From the NCBI GenBank assembly GCA_020852055.1, contig JADZBP010000111.1, positions 1 through 33,510 on the forward strand: a DNA stretch of 33,510 bases, given 5' to 3'. The translations under genes and the position numbers were made by a program. Within the stretch, counting starts at the first letter, position 1; each line of letters starts with the position of its first letter. Source of the DNA: Candidatus Latescibacterota bacterium (lineage in GTDB: Bacteria; Latescibacterota; UBA2968; UBA8231). This document shows positions 23,068 to 31,700 of the stretch, one piece after another. The notes below the pieces were generated by a model that was given only the letters and a program-made list of their open reading frames with translations, searched no databases and had not been told where the DNA came from.

Positions 23068-23099
23068 CCGGCCCTGCCATCATCGGCGGGGCCGGTTTT
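23068..23099 (+). terminator. Intrinsic terminator of the ppnP/oxidoreductase transcript
   Basis: An 11-bp stem with one wobble (CCGGCCCTGCC at 23068-23078 with GGCGGGGCCGG at 23085-23095) has a 6-base loop and is followed by TTTTCTGTT. Confidence 0.88.
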
Positions 23100-23138
23100 C
23101 TGTTGGTGGCAGGCTGAGGCGCTGTCGGCAAAAAAACC

Positions 23139-23168
23139 ATTTGGTGCCGGACCAGGTTGTCGGGTACC
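23139..23168 (+). repeat. 30-bp upstream box, copy 1
   Basis: The 30 bases starting ATTTGGTGCCGG and ending GTCGGGTACC occur again at 28631-28660 with a single difference. In both places the box lies 53-59 bases before the ATG of an M6 protease gene. It is therefore part of the duplicated unit or a shared control element. No standard -35/-10 is visible inside it. Confidence 0.85.
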
Positions 23169-23221
23169 CTTCCCGCAGAGGGTCGCCGCACTCTGGCCGC
23201 CATGCCTTCGGGAGAATGCCC

Positions 23222-26200
23222 ATGCTCTATCTGTTGCTGCTCGCCCTGCTCTGGTTGACGACCCCGGTGTTGGCGGAGGGTTTCCGCTGCGCCGGCAGCC
23301 AGGGTGCCCCGACCGAAGAAGCCCTTCCCGCAGGGGTAGCCGCCAAACCCACCCGCATCACGGCCAACACCACCGGCACCCGCCGCGCCCTGGTGCTCTT
23401 TGCCCGCTTCAAGGGCGACCCGGCTAACCCGGTACCCGTCTGGGCCGCAGACCTGCTCAAGCCTGACCTGCCCGGCAGCATCTCCCACTTCTACGACACC
23501 ATGTCCTTTGGCAAACTGCAACTGCGCGGGGTAGTGGGGCCACGGGTGTACGAATCGGCGCAGCCGGCCTCGGCCTATCTGGCCAGCGATCCCTCCGAGC
23601 AGGGCCGCTTCGGGCAGTTCACCCAGGAGATCCTGGCCCAGGCCGACCAGGACCTCGACCTGGCGCAGTTCGACAACGACGGGCCGGATGGCGTGCCCAA
23701 CTCCGGGGACGACGACGGGGTGGTGGATGTGGTGTTTCTGGTGCTGGAACGTATCCCGGCTGGCTTCCTCCTGGCAGAGGCTACAGGAATTGGCGACCTG
23801 GGGTTCAGTGGGGGATATGACTCTCGGGATATCGGTAAGGACGGGTCGGCGATTGCGGTCCGCGGCGAGCGGGGCACGATTCAGCAAGGGCGGTACTTCG
23901 CCGAGACCGTGGGTTCGATCTGCCATGAGTACGGCCATGTGCTGGGTTTGCCGGATCTATACAACACGGAGTTTCTGCGCACGGCTGGTGCCGGCCCGGA
24001 GGAGGACAGCGCCGGGGTGGGGGCCTGGTGTCTGATGGGTTGGGGCGCGACGGGCTGGAACGGAAACGACGGCCCCAACAGTTTCTGCGCCTGGAGCCGG
24101 GTACAATTGGGCTGGGCCGAGGTCGCGACCCCGGCCCAGGAGTTTCAGGAACTCCACCTGCAGGAAGTAGGCGCAAAGGGAAGCGTGTTCAAGGTGCCAT
24201 TACATCACGACGAACACTTCCTGGTCGAATACCGGCGCCGCACCAGCACCTACTACGACCGCAATATACCCGCCGAAGGGTTGTTGATCTGGCACGTCAC
24301 CGCCACAGGTCTGGATCTGGAATGTGCCGACGGCAGGTGGCAGGATGCGGGTTACCCACAAGGAGAGACCGCTCATCCCCGAACGGGGGGAGACAACCTG
24401 GATTTCTGGGCCCACGATGGGGTATATGCCCAGGCCCACGGGGGCAACCTGGGGGATGCCACCGATCCTTTCGACGGCGCCCGCTTTACCTCCTTCACGC
24501 CGAGGAGCAACCCCTCCTCATACAGCGCCGATGGTCGGCTGAGTGTGCGGATCGAGGGTATGCACTTTGAGGGGGACACGGCCCTTGCCCAGGTGCAGGC
24601 CCTGCCTCTGAAGGCCAGTACCCGCAACCTAACCCTCAGGGCAGAGGGTTCCGGCCAGGTGTTGCTGGCCGGAGAGCGGATTCAGGTCACCTTTGTGGTG
24701 ACCAACGAGGGTGGGGCGCCGCTGGAAAAGGTGCGGGTGCAACTGCGCAGCGACGACCCGCTGGTGGAGGTGGTCAGGGCCGAGGTCGACTTCGGGAATC
24801 TGGACCCAGGAGAAACCACGGCCAGGTACGCAAGTGGAGCCGTGGAGAATCTGAGCTTCCGCTTCACCACGGGTTTTGCCGGCGTCCACACCGCGCACCT
24901 GGTGCTCGATACCTTTGCCGATGGCACCCTGACCGGGCAGTTGCCCTTTGAGGCGAGCGGCCTGTCCCCCCGGCAGGAAGTAAGGGCAATCGCCGTTGTG
25001 GACAGCACCGGCAATGGCGATGGACAGGCTCAGGGCGGCGAGATCATCCGGCTGAGGGTGGCATTGGCGGGCGAGCCGGGCGTGTTACAGGAATACCTCC
25101 ACTTCTCCTTCCGGCCTTTGGGGCCAGGCATGGTGTTGATCGGCAGCCCCGAGGCTCGTTTCGATGCGTCGGGAAGCCTGGTATCGCCCGAAATGGTGGT
25201 GCCCGCCGGCCTGGCGCCAGGCACGCGCCTGGAATTCCAGTTGCTGTCCCTCAGCCAATACAGCACCTGGGCCGATACCCTGGCCATCGAGTTGCAGCCC
25301 GGACCGGACCAGACCCCGCCTCGGATCTTGTCGCTCGGCTCATCGAGCGGGAGCGAAGGTTTTCGCCTGGTGTTGGCGGAATCCAACCTGCTGGATGGCA
25401 GTGGGTTGACCAGGGTGTACGCCGTGGTCTATACCCGCAAGGACACCACCAGGATAGTTACCGTGCCTCTCAACTATACCGGGCATCGCTACGAGGGATT
25501 CTGGCCCGAAGAGGAGGAGGGTGAGTATCTGATCGAGGTGGTGGCCACCGACGCTGCCGGCAACGTGGGCCGGAGCGCCCTGCAGGAATTCGAGATCTTC
25601 TTGCGGCAGGGCGAGGGCGCGGGGAGCATTGCCAGCCGCTGGGAGGCGCTGCCTTTCCCCAGTCAGGAGCATCTCCTCTCTAATGCCAACCTACACCTGG
25701 CCCCCGGTGATTCAGGGGGGATCTACCTTTCGGTTTCGCAGGGGATCTGGCACAGTGTGGACGGTGGCAGATCGTGGGTGGGCGTTGCCATGACCGGCTG
25801 GCTCGTCGGGGCGGGGATGCTCGTCGATCCGCAGGATTTGCAGGTACTCTACCTCAAGGGGTCGTATCCTCTCAAGAGCAGCGATGGAAGGCAACACTGG
25901 CAGCCGGCTTTTCCGGACCTGGGGGTCGTGTTGCTGGCCACAGACCCACTAGATCCGGAACGCCTGTACGGAACCCGCGATGGCTGGTTAGTGATTTCGG
26001 CAGACGGAGGTAGGTCGTGGACGGCAACCTCAATCCAGCCCCGAGCTGTGATCCGGGTGCATCCGCGCGATCCGCAGGTACTCTACGCTGGCGCGCTGAG
26101 TGATTACGACACCAAGCAGGGGACCACTCCGGGTACACTCCACCGGAGCGGGGACGGCGGGCAGACCTGGGATAGCTGGAAACTCGATCAGGTTTTTACA

Positions 26201-27829
26201 GATCTAGTGCTCGACCCTCAGGTTCCGGAAAGGTTATACGCCACAGCGCAGGGGACCGCCTGGGTCAGTACGGATAGCGGGAAGAAGTGGCAGGTCCTGC
26301 CGGGATTCGAGCTTGCCGGGGGGCTTCCCGCCATCGGCCTTGCTGCAGGCACCGGTGGTAATCTGGTGGTCTGGGACTTAGCCGGGAAGGTGCTCCGGCA
26401 GTCCCAGGATGGAGGGCAATCGTGGACACCGCGTGTCTTGCCCCAGGGTGCTGCGGGAAGGATCGTCCTCGATCCCCGTGATCCGCAGCATTTCATGATG
26501 ATCGCTATCGCTCAGGGATGGCTATACCAGAGTTATGACGGCGGCCTGAACTGGGAGAGCTATCCGCTGCCGCAGGTCAATCCCCCCGCAGGAACCCTGG
26601 CCTTTGACGCCGCCGGCAGACTATTGGCCAGTGCTGCACGGCAAACCTCACAGGGGCAGGTCAATGGGCTATTTTCCAGTGACAACCGGGGCAGCACCTG
26701 GCGGCAACTGGGAAGGGAGGGTCAGTTGAACGGTTTTGTCGAGGGGCTGTACGCGGATCCGTACGATGTCCAGTTCCTGGTGACACGAGCAGCCAGCGGG
26801 TACGCGATTATTGAGGGCGCCAATCAGTCGCGTTGGATGTTTGCCCCTTACCTTGGCTTTACCACTGCCTATCCCGAGATCGTGGTGTCGCCGCAACGAC
26901 GCGGGGTCTATTACCTTGCCGAACTCGGGGTGTGGCGGGTATCGCCAGCTGATGATGGGTACCTCACCCAAACCCGATCTACCGGATTGCCGCAGGTACT
27001 GGATTCAAGAAGGGTGGTGCGATATACCCCCGAGATCAGCGGCCTGGCCATTGACCCGGGAAACCCCGCCACCCTCTATGCCGCCATCGGCGACAGCCTG
27101 TGGCGCACCCAGGACGAGGGGCAGCACTGGGAGTACTACAACCAGGTGGGCGAGGGCGGCACCATCTACGCCCTGCACCGCCATCCCCTGCAGGCGAATA
27201 AGCTCTATGCGGCTACTGAAGGGGGACTCTACCTGTCCCAGGACGAGGGCAGGAACTGGGCGCTCCTGGCCCGTCCGGAGATCAGAGGGCCGCGCAAGAT
27301 GCGCCTGCGCTTCGACACCCACGATCCACAGCGGATTCTGTGGATCACCGGCACCCAGTTGCTCGAAAGCGAGGATGGTGGCCGCACCTGGTATTCGTTG
27401 ACGGAGGGGTTGGCGGGCCTGCCCTGGATCAACGACGCGGCTTATGATCCGCAGGACCCGGCGCTGATCTACGCGGCGACTGCGTGGGGGGTATATCGCC
27501 TCGATACCTACCAACCCGAAACGGCCGTTGGCGAGGCGCAACTCACGCCCGTTGTTTTTGCGCTTCACCCCAACTACCCCAACCCTTTCAATCCCAGCAC
27601 CACGATCCGCTTCAGCCTGCCCCGGGCCGGCGAGGCGGAGTTGTGCATCTACAACCTGATGGGGCAGCGGGTGGCCACGCTGATGTATGGGGTGCAGGAA
27701 GCCGGCCCGCACGTCCTCCAGTGGAATGGGCGGGATGAACAGGGAAGGGAACTGGCCAGCGGGGTGTACTTCTATCGGCTACAGGCCGGCGGGCGGGTGG
27801 AGACGCGCAAGCTGCTTCTGCTCCGGTAG
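23222..27829 (+). CDS. Secreted M6-type metalloprotease with Asp-box repeats and type IX secretion signal
   Basis: The protein has 1,535 residues. The signal peptide is MLYLLLLALLWLTTPVLA. The catalytic domain of the immune-inhibitor-A (M6) type spans about 40-420, with zinc motif H235-E-Y-G-H239 in SICHEYGHVLGLPDLYN and the downstream Met region GAWCLMGWGATGWNG. Residues 430-830 hold Ig/CARDB-like adhesive domains (VLLAGERIQVTFVVTNEGG). About 840-1390 carry a run of BNR/Asp-box motifs (S-x-D-x-G-x-x-W: SVDGGRSW, SADGGRSW, SGDGGQTW, STDSGKKW, SQDGGQSW, SEDGGRTW), predicting a sortilin-like beta-propeller. Residues about 1445-1535 are the FlgD-like/T9SS type A sorting domain (PNYPNPFNPSTTIRF ... 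SGVYFYRLQAGG ... RKLLLLR). GGGAG before ATG 23222 sets the start. It should be exported by Sec, then by the type IX system, and held at the surface or released. It is a paralogue of 28720-33387. Confidence 0.9.
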   Translation: MLYLLLLALLWLTTPVLAEGFRCAGSQGAPTEEALPAGVAAKPTRITANTTGTRRALVLFARFKGDPANPVPVWAADLLKPDLPGSISHFYDTMSFGKLQLRGVVGPRVYESAQPASAYLASDPSEQGRFGQFTQEILAQADQDLDLAQFDNDGPDGVPNSGDDDGVVDVVFLVLERIPAGFLLAEATGIGDLGFSGGYDSRDIGKDGSAIAVRGERGTIQQGRYFAETVGSICHEYGHVLGLPDLYNTEFLRTAGAGPEEDSAGVGAWCLMGWGATGWNGNDGPNSFCAWSRVQLGWAEVATPAQEFQELHLQEVGAKGSVFKVPLHHDEHFLVEYRRRTSTYYDRNIPAEGLLIWHVTATGLDLECADGRWQDAGYPQGETAHPRTGGDNLDFWAHDGVYAQAHGGNLGDATDPFDGARFTSFTPRSNPSSYSADGRLSVRIEGMHFEGDTALAQVQALPLKASTRNLTLRAEGSGQVLLAGERIQVTFVVTNEGGAPLEKVRVQLRSDDPLVEVVRAEVDFGNLDPGETTARYASGAVENLSFRFTTGFAGVHTAHLVLDTFADGTLTGQLPFEASGLSPRQEVRAIAVVDSTGNGDGQAQGGEIIRLRVALAGEPGVLQEYLHFSFRPLGPGMVLIGSPEARFDASGSLVSPEMVVPAGLAPGTRLEFQLLSLSQYSTWADTLAIELQPGPDQTPPRILSLGSSSGSEGFRLVLAESNLLDGSGLTRVYAVVYTRKDTTRIVTVPLNYTGHRYEGFWPEEEEGEYLIEVVATDAAGNVGRSALQEFEIFLRQGEGAGSIASRWEALPFPSQEHLLSNANLHLAPGDSGGIYLSVSQGIWHSVDGGRSWVGVAMTGWLVGAGMLVDPQDLQVLYLKGSYPLKSSDGRQHWQPAFPDLGVVLLATDPLDPERLYGTRDGWLVISADGGRSWTATSIQPRAVIRVHPRDPQVLYAGALSDYDTKQGTTPGTLHRSGDGGQTWDSWKLDQVFTDLVLDPQVPERLYATAQGTAWVSTDSGKKWQVLPGFELAGGLPAIGLAAGTGGNLVVWDLAGKVLRQSQDGGQSWTPRVLPQGAAGRIVLDPRDPQHFMMIAIAQGWLYQSYDGGLNWESYPLPQVNPPAGTLAFDAAGRLLASAARQTSQGQVNGLFSSDNRGSTWRQLGREGQLNGFVEGLYADPYDVQFLVTRAASGYAIIEGANQSRWMFAPYLGFTTAYPEIVVSPQRRGVYYLAELGVWRVSPADDGYLTQTRSTGLPQVLDSRRVVRYTPEISGLAIDPGNPATLYAAIGDSLWRTQDEGQHWEYYNQVGEGGTIYALHRHPLQANKLYAATEGGLYLSQDEGRNWALLARPEIRGPRKMRLRFDTHDPQRILWITGTQLLESEDGGRTWYSLTEGLAGLPWINDAAYDPQDPALIYAATAWGVYRLDTYQPETAVGEAQLTPVVFALHPNYPNPFNPSTTIRFSLPRAGEAELCIYNLMGQRVATLMYGVQEAGPHVLQWNGRDEQGRELASGVYFYRLQAGGRVETRKLLLLR

Positions 27830-27848
27830 GCTACTGAGACCGGTTGCG

Positions 27849-27893
27849 CCTGGTCGGATGGGGGGGCCATGATGGACAAGGCGACCGACCAGG
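27849..27893. terminator. Possible hairpin between converging protease and higA genes
   Basis: A 9-bp perfect stem (CCTGGTCGG at 27849-27857, CCGACCAGG at 27885-27893) has a 27-base loop in the 142-base gap between the protease stop and the higA stop. There is no T-run, so termination is uncertain. Confidence 0.35.
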
Positions 27894-27971
27894 GCCTATC
27901 AGCTCAGGGGATTGCGCGAAGGTGCGGTTCCGGGGTAGGCAGCCGGGGGCGAGGCTGGTCTGCTGAGCGGT

Positions 27972-28271
27972 TCAGGCAGGCATCTTCAAGGGTTGGACCT
28001 CTCGCGCTACTTGGGCGCCCAGGGAATCCTCGGCGATATCCATATCGTACCGGCTTTGCAGGTTGAGCCAGTAACGTGGACTCTGGCCAAAGAACTGCCC
28101 CAGGCGCAGGGCGAGTTCAGCGGTTACCGGTCGCTTGCCCCGGACAACGTGGGAGATGCGCATCGGCGACACCCCCAGGCAATGGGCCAAGCCGTATTGA
28201 GACAGGGAGAGCTCGTCCAGCAGTTCTTTCAGGTATTCACCGGGATGGATGGGGTGCAGGCGTTTGGCCAT
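27972..28271 (-). CDS. higA: HigA-type antitoxin (XRE helix-turn-helix)
   Basis: The protein has 99 residues. It opens with the HigA signature IHPGEYLKELLDELSLSQYGLAHCLGVSPMRISHVVRGKRPVTAELALRLGQFFGQSPRYWLNLQ, a lambda-repressor-like HTH DNA-binding domain that neutralises the toxin and represses the operon. The C-terminal tail is acidic and short. It starts 12 bases after the higB stop, with GAGGAG overlapping that stop, so it is the second gene, in the toxin-first order typical of hig loci. Its probable operator is the palindrome at 28574-28592. Confidence 0.93.
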   Translation of the reverse strand: MAKRLHPIHPGEYLKELLDELSLSQYGLAHCLGVSPMRISHVVRGKRPVTAELALRLGQFFGQSPRYWLNLQSRYDMDIAEDSLGAQVAREVQPLKMPA

Positions 28272-28283
28272 AGGTTGGTCTCC

Positions 28284-28565
28284 TCAATGATAATCCACGA
28301 TCTCGACCTGCTCCGCATGCCCTTCCACCCAGCTGAAGCAGAGGCGCCACTGCTGATTGATGCGGATGCTCCACTGCCCTTTGCGATTACCCTTGAGGGC
28401 TTCGAGCTGATTCGAAGGGGGCAGGCGCAGGTCTTCGAGGGCACCGGCAGCATCGAGGGCATTGAGCTTCATGAACGCCCGCTGCTGGATGGAGAGGGGA
28501 AACTTCCGCGAGGGCTTGCGCTGAAAAATCTTCTGGGTTTCGCGGCAGCGGAAGGTTTTGATCAT
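28284..28565 (-). CDS. higB: HigB-type toxin (RelE superfamily mRNA interferase)
   Basis: The protein has 93 residues. MIKTFRCRETQKIFQRKPSRKFPLSIQQRAFMKLNALDAAGALEDLRLPPSNQLEALKGNRKGQWSIRINQQWRLCFSW follows the HigB/YoeB/RelE fold. It carries the LEALKGxRxGQWSIRINxQWRICF core that binds the ribosome and cuts mRNA in the A site. Basic residues R and K of this segment are the usual catalytic ones. ATG 28565 was chosen; a TTG two codons earlier also opens the frame. There is no Shine-Dalgarno site, and the predicted transcription start falls on the ATG, so a leaderless mRNA is likely. The pair sits between two protease paralogues. Confidence 0.92.
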   Translation of the reverse strand: MIKTFRCRETQKIFQRKPSRKFPLSIQQRAFMKLNALDAAGALEDLRLPPSNQLEALKGNRKGQWSIRINQQWRLCFSWVEGHAEQVEIVDYH

Positions 28566-28600
28566 GGCCAAAGCATAAACAAAAAGTTTATGAAAATCAA
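28565..28600 (-). promoter_or_regulatory. higBA promoter with embedded operator palindrome
   Basis: On the minus strand, TTGATT (28600-28595, -35) and TATGCT (28577-28572, -10) are 17 bases apart. The spacer and -10 contain a perfect inverted repeat CATAAAC-N5-GTTTATG (plus 28574-28592), AT-rich against a GC-rich background. HigA bound there would cover the -10 and spacer, giving autorepression. The start of transcription is predicted at about 28565, the A of the higB ATG. Confidence 0.75.
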
Positions 28601-28630
28601 GGTCGACACGGCTGGAGATGGCGAAAGTCT

Positions 28631-28660
28631 ATTTGGTGTCGGACCAGGTTGTCGGGTACC
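28631..28660 (+). repeat. 30-bp upstream box, copy 2
   Basis: This is the same box as at 23139-23168 with one C-to-T change. It sits 59 bases before the ATG of the second protease gene and 30 bases beyond the higBA -35. It marks the left border of the homology between the two protease loci, or a control site they share. Confidence 0.85.
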
Positions 28661-28719
28661 ATTCCCAGCAGGGGAAGAGGTTCCGGTTCTCTGGCACCCA
28701 TCTGCTCAGGGGGGTAATC

Positions 28720-31700
28720 ATGCTCTATCTGTTGTTTCTCTCTTTCCTCTGGTTGACGACCCCGGTGTTGGCGGAGGGTTTCCGCTGCGCCGGCAGCCAG
28801 GGTACCCTCAGCGAAGAGATCCCTCCTGCTGGCGCAGCCGCCAAACCCACCCGCATCGCCGCCAACACTACCGGCACCCGCCGCGCCCTGGTGCTCTTCG
28901 CCCGTTTCAAGGGCGATCCCGCCAACCCGGTGCCCTCCTGGGCCGGTGATCTGTTCAACCCCGATCTTCCCGGCAGTATCGCCCACTTCTACGACACCAT
29001 GTCCTTTGGCAAACTGCAACTGCGCGGGGCAGTGGGGCCACGGGTGTACGAATCGACGCAGCCGGCCTCGGCCTATCTGGAGAACGACCAGACCCCGGAG
29101 GAAGACTTTGGCCGCTTCAGTCTGGAGATCCTGCGCTAGGCGGACTTGGACCTCGACTTGGCGCAGTTCGACAACGACGGCCCAGATGGGATACCCGACT
29201 CCGGAGATGACGATGGGGTGGTGGATGTGGTGTTCATCGTGATGGACCGGGTGCCGGCGGATTTCCTGCAGGGAAAGGCGACGGGAATCGCCAATCTGGG
29301 TTTCCCCGAAGTGTTCCCGACCAGCGATACCGGCGCCAAGGGGAAGGCCATCCTGATCTTCCCCGGCCAGGGGACCATTCAGCAGGGTCGCAGCTTCGCC
29401 GAGGCAGTGGGCTCCATCTGCCACGAATACGGACATGTGCTGGGCTTGCCGGATCTGTACAACACCAGTTTTCTGGGGAAGGAGGGGGCCGGCCCGGAGG
29501 AGGACAGCGCCGGGGTGGGGGCTTGGTGTTTGATGGGCTGGGGGGCGACGGGCTGGAACGGCAACGATGGCCCCAACAGCTTCTGTGCCTGGAGCCGGAT
29601 GAAGCTGGGGTGGAGTCCGGTGGTATCCCTCTCCCATGACCGGGAACAGGTCGAGCTGAAAGACGCAGGGCAGGGAGGCGTCATTTTCCAGCTTCCGGTG
29701 AACGACCGCGAGGTTTTCCTGGTGGAGTACCGGCGGCGCGATGGCAACTACTACGACCGCCATATCCCGGGGGAAGGAGTGTTGATCTGGCACGCAGTAC
29801 CCCGGCCGCTGATCGAGAGAAAATGGTCTCCGGTCCTGGTCGATCTGGAATGCGCGGACGGCCGCTGGCGGGATGCAGGGTATCCTTGGGGCAAAGAGGT
29901 GGACAGCGAAAGAGGTGGCGATAACCTGGATTTCTGGGCCCACGATCAAGCCTACCTCAAGGCCCACGGCGGCAACCTGGGGGATGCCACCGATGTTTTT
30001 GATGGGGTACGCTTCGCGACCTTCACCCCCCAGACCAACCCCAGTTCCTTCAGCGACGACGGGCAGTCCAGCGTGCGCATCGAACACCTCCAGATTGACG
30101 GGGAAGTCGCCCGTATGGAGGTCCAGACCGCCCCCCGTCTCCTAGCCGTTGAGAACATCCGGCTTGTCGATGCCAGTGGCGATGGGGTCATCGCTGTGGG
30201 GGAAGAGGTGGAACTGCTTTTCTGGGTGGCCAATCGGGGCGGGGTGGAGGTGCCACAGATCGAGGCGGTGTTGAGCACTGAGGATACCTTGGTGGAGATC
30301 CTGCACCGCGAAAAGGCTTTTGGGGATTTGAGGGTGGGCAGGACCGAGGTGGGCAGTTTCGGCGGGGTATCTCCCAGATTCAGCCTGCGCGGCGGTTTTG
30401 CCGGCACCCACACCGCCTCTCTGTATCTGGATCTGTACTCCGGCAGCGAAAGGGTCGGCCAATACCCCTTGGTGATCACGGCTGGTGCGGCGCGCCAGGC
30501 CATACAGGAGGTGAGCCTGATCGATTCCTCGGGAAACAGAGACGGCCAGGCCCAGGCCGGTGAGATCGTACAACTCTCCATCGCCCTGGGCAATCAACAC
30601 GAAACCGTGCTGCCAGCGGTGGGTTTTCTGGTGCAGGCCCTGGACAGCCGCGTCCAGCAATTGGGCAGTCCGGCCATGTTCTTCCGTATGGTCGATGCCT
30701 CGCTGGCTCTCAGCGCCAAAGGGCCGGAATTCCTGCTGCCCTCCACCATCAAAGCGGGTGAGATCCTTCCCTTTGAGCTGGAGGTAAAGGGCATCGGCTC
30801 CTGGAAGGACACCATCGAGGTGCAGGTCCAGCAAGGGAAAGACCAGACCCCGCCGCGTGTCAACCTGCTCAGGGTGCAGGTTGGGACGCCGGAAGGGCTG
30901 GGTCTGCTTTTGGCGGATCGCTGGGTCGTCGACGGCAGCCCGCTGCGTTCGGCTCAGGTCGGCTTCTACAAGCCCCAAGATACCACGCTGGTCGCGGTGG
31001 TTCCCCTGGAACGCCAGGGCGAGGGGTTTGCCGGTTCCTGGCGGGAGGCGCCGCCTGGCGTTTACCTGGTGGCGGCCGAGGTCGAGGACGCGGAGGGCAA
31101 CCGGGGCCGCAGTCCATTGCTCAGGGTCGTGGCGTTAGCGCCCGGCAGCGCGGGAGAAGACCCCGCGCAAGCGGGAGAGACCCAGCTTTGGGAGCCCTTG
31201 CATTTGTCCACCGCGCAGAGCGCCGCCGAGATCTCCGGGGTCACCATTGCGCCGGGCAACCCCAAGGTCGTCTATGCGGCAGGTCCGATGAGCCTGTGGC
31301 GCAGCGAGGACAGCGGCCAGACCTGGAGCAAAACCGGGCTGATGTTCAACGGCTTGTACGGTGGCGTCTTTATCCAGCTCTTTGCCGATCCCCAGGCGCC
31401 CGGCACGGTGTACCTGAGCGAATACCCACTGGTGCTGAAAAGCAGCGACGGAGGCCGGCGCTGGGCGCCTATGGGCCTGCCGGATCAAATCCTCAGTCTC
31501 CGCGTGGACAGTATCCTTCCCGGCCGCCTCTATGGGTACAGCTATGCGCTGCAGAAGCTGTTTGTTTCTGAGGATGAGGGGCAGTCGTGGCGGGAGTCAG
31601 GGCTGACCGAGAACCCTTCGCTGCTCTTGACCCATCCGGCGGCGCCCCAGCATCTCTACGCGGGTGTCCGCATAGGAGAGACCAAAGGGGTGCTCTGGCA

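Noticed and set aside
27869..28066. 65-codon plus-strand ORF between the protease and higA
   Set aside because: It overlaps the higA 3' end on the other strand, has Arg/Gly/Ser-rich shadow composition and no convincing ribosome site.
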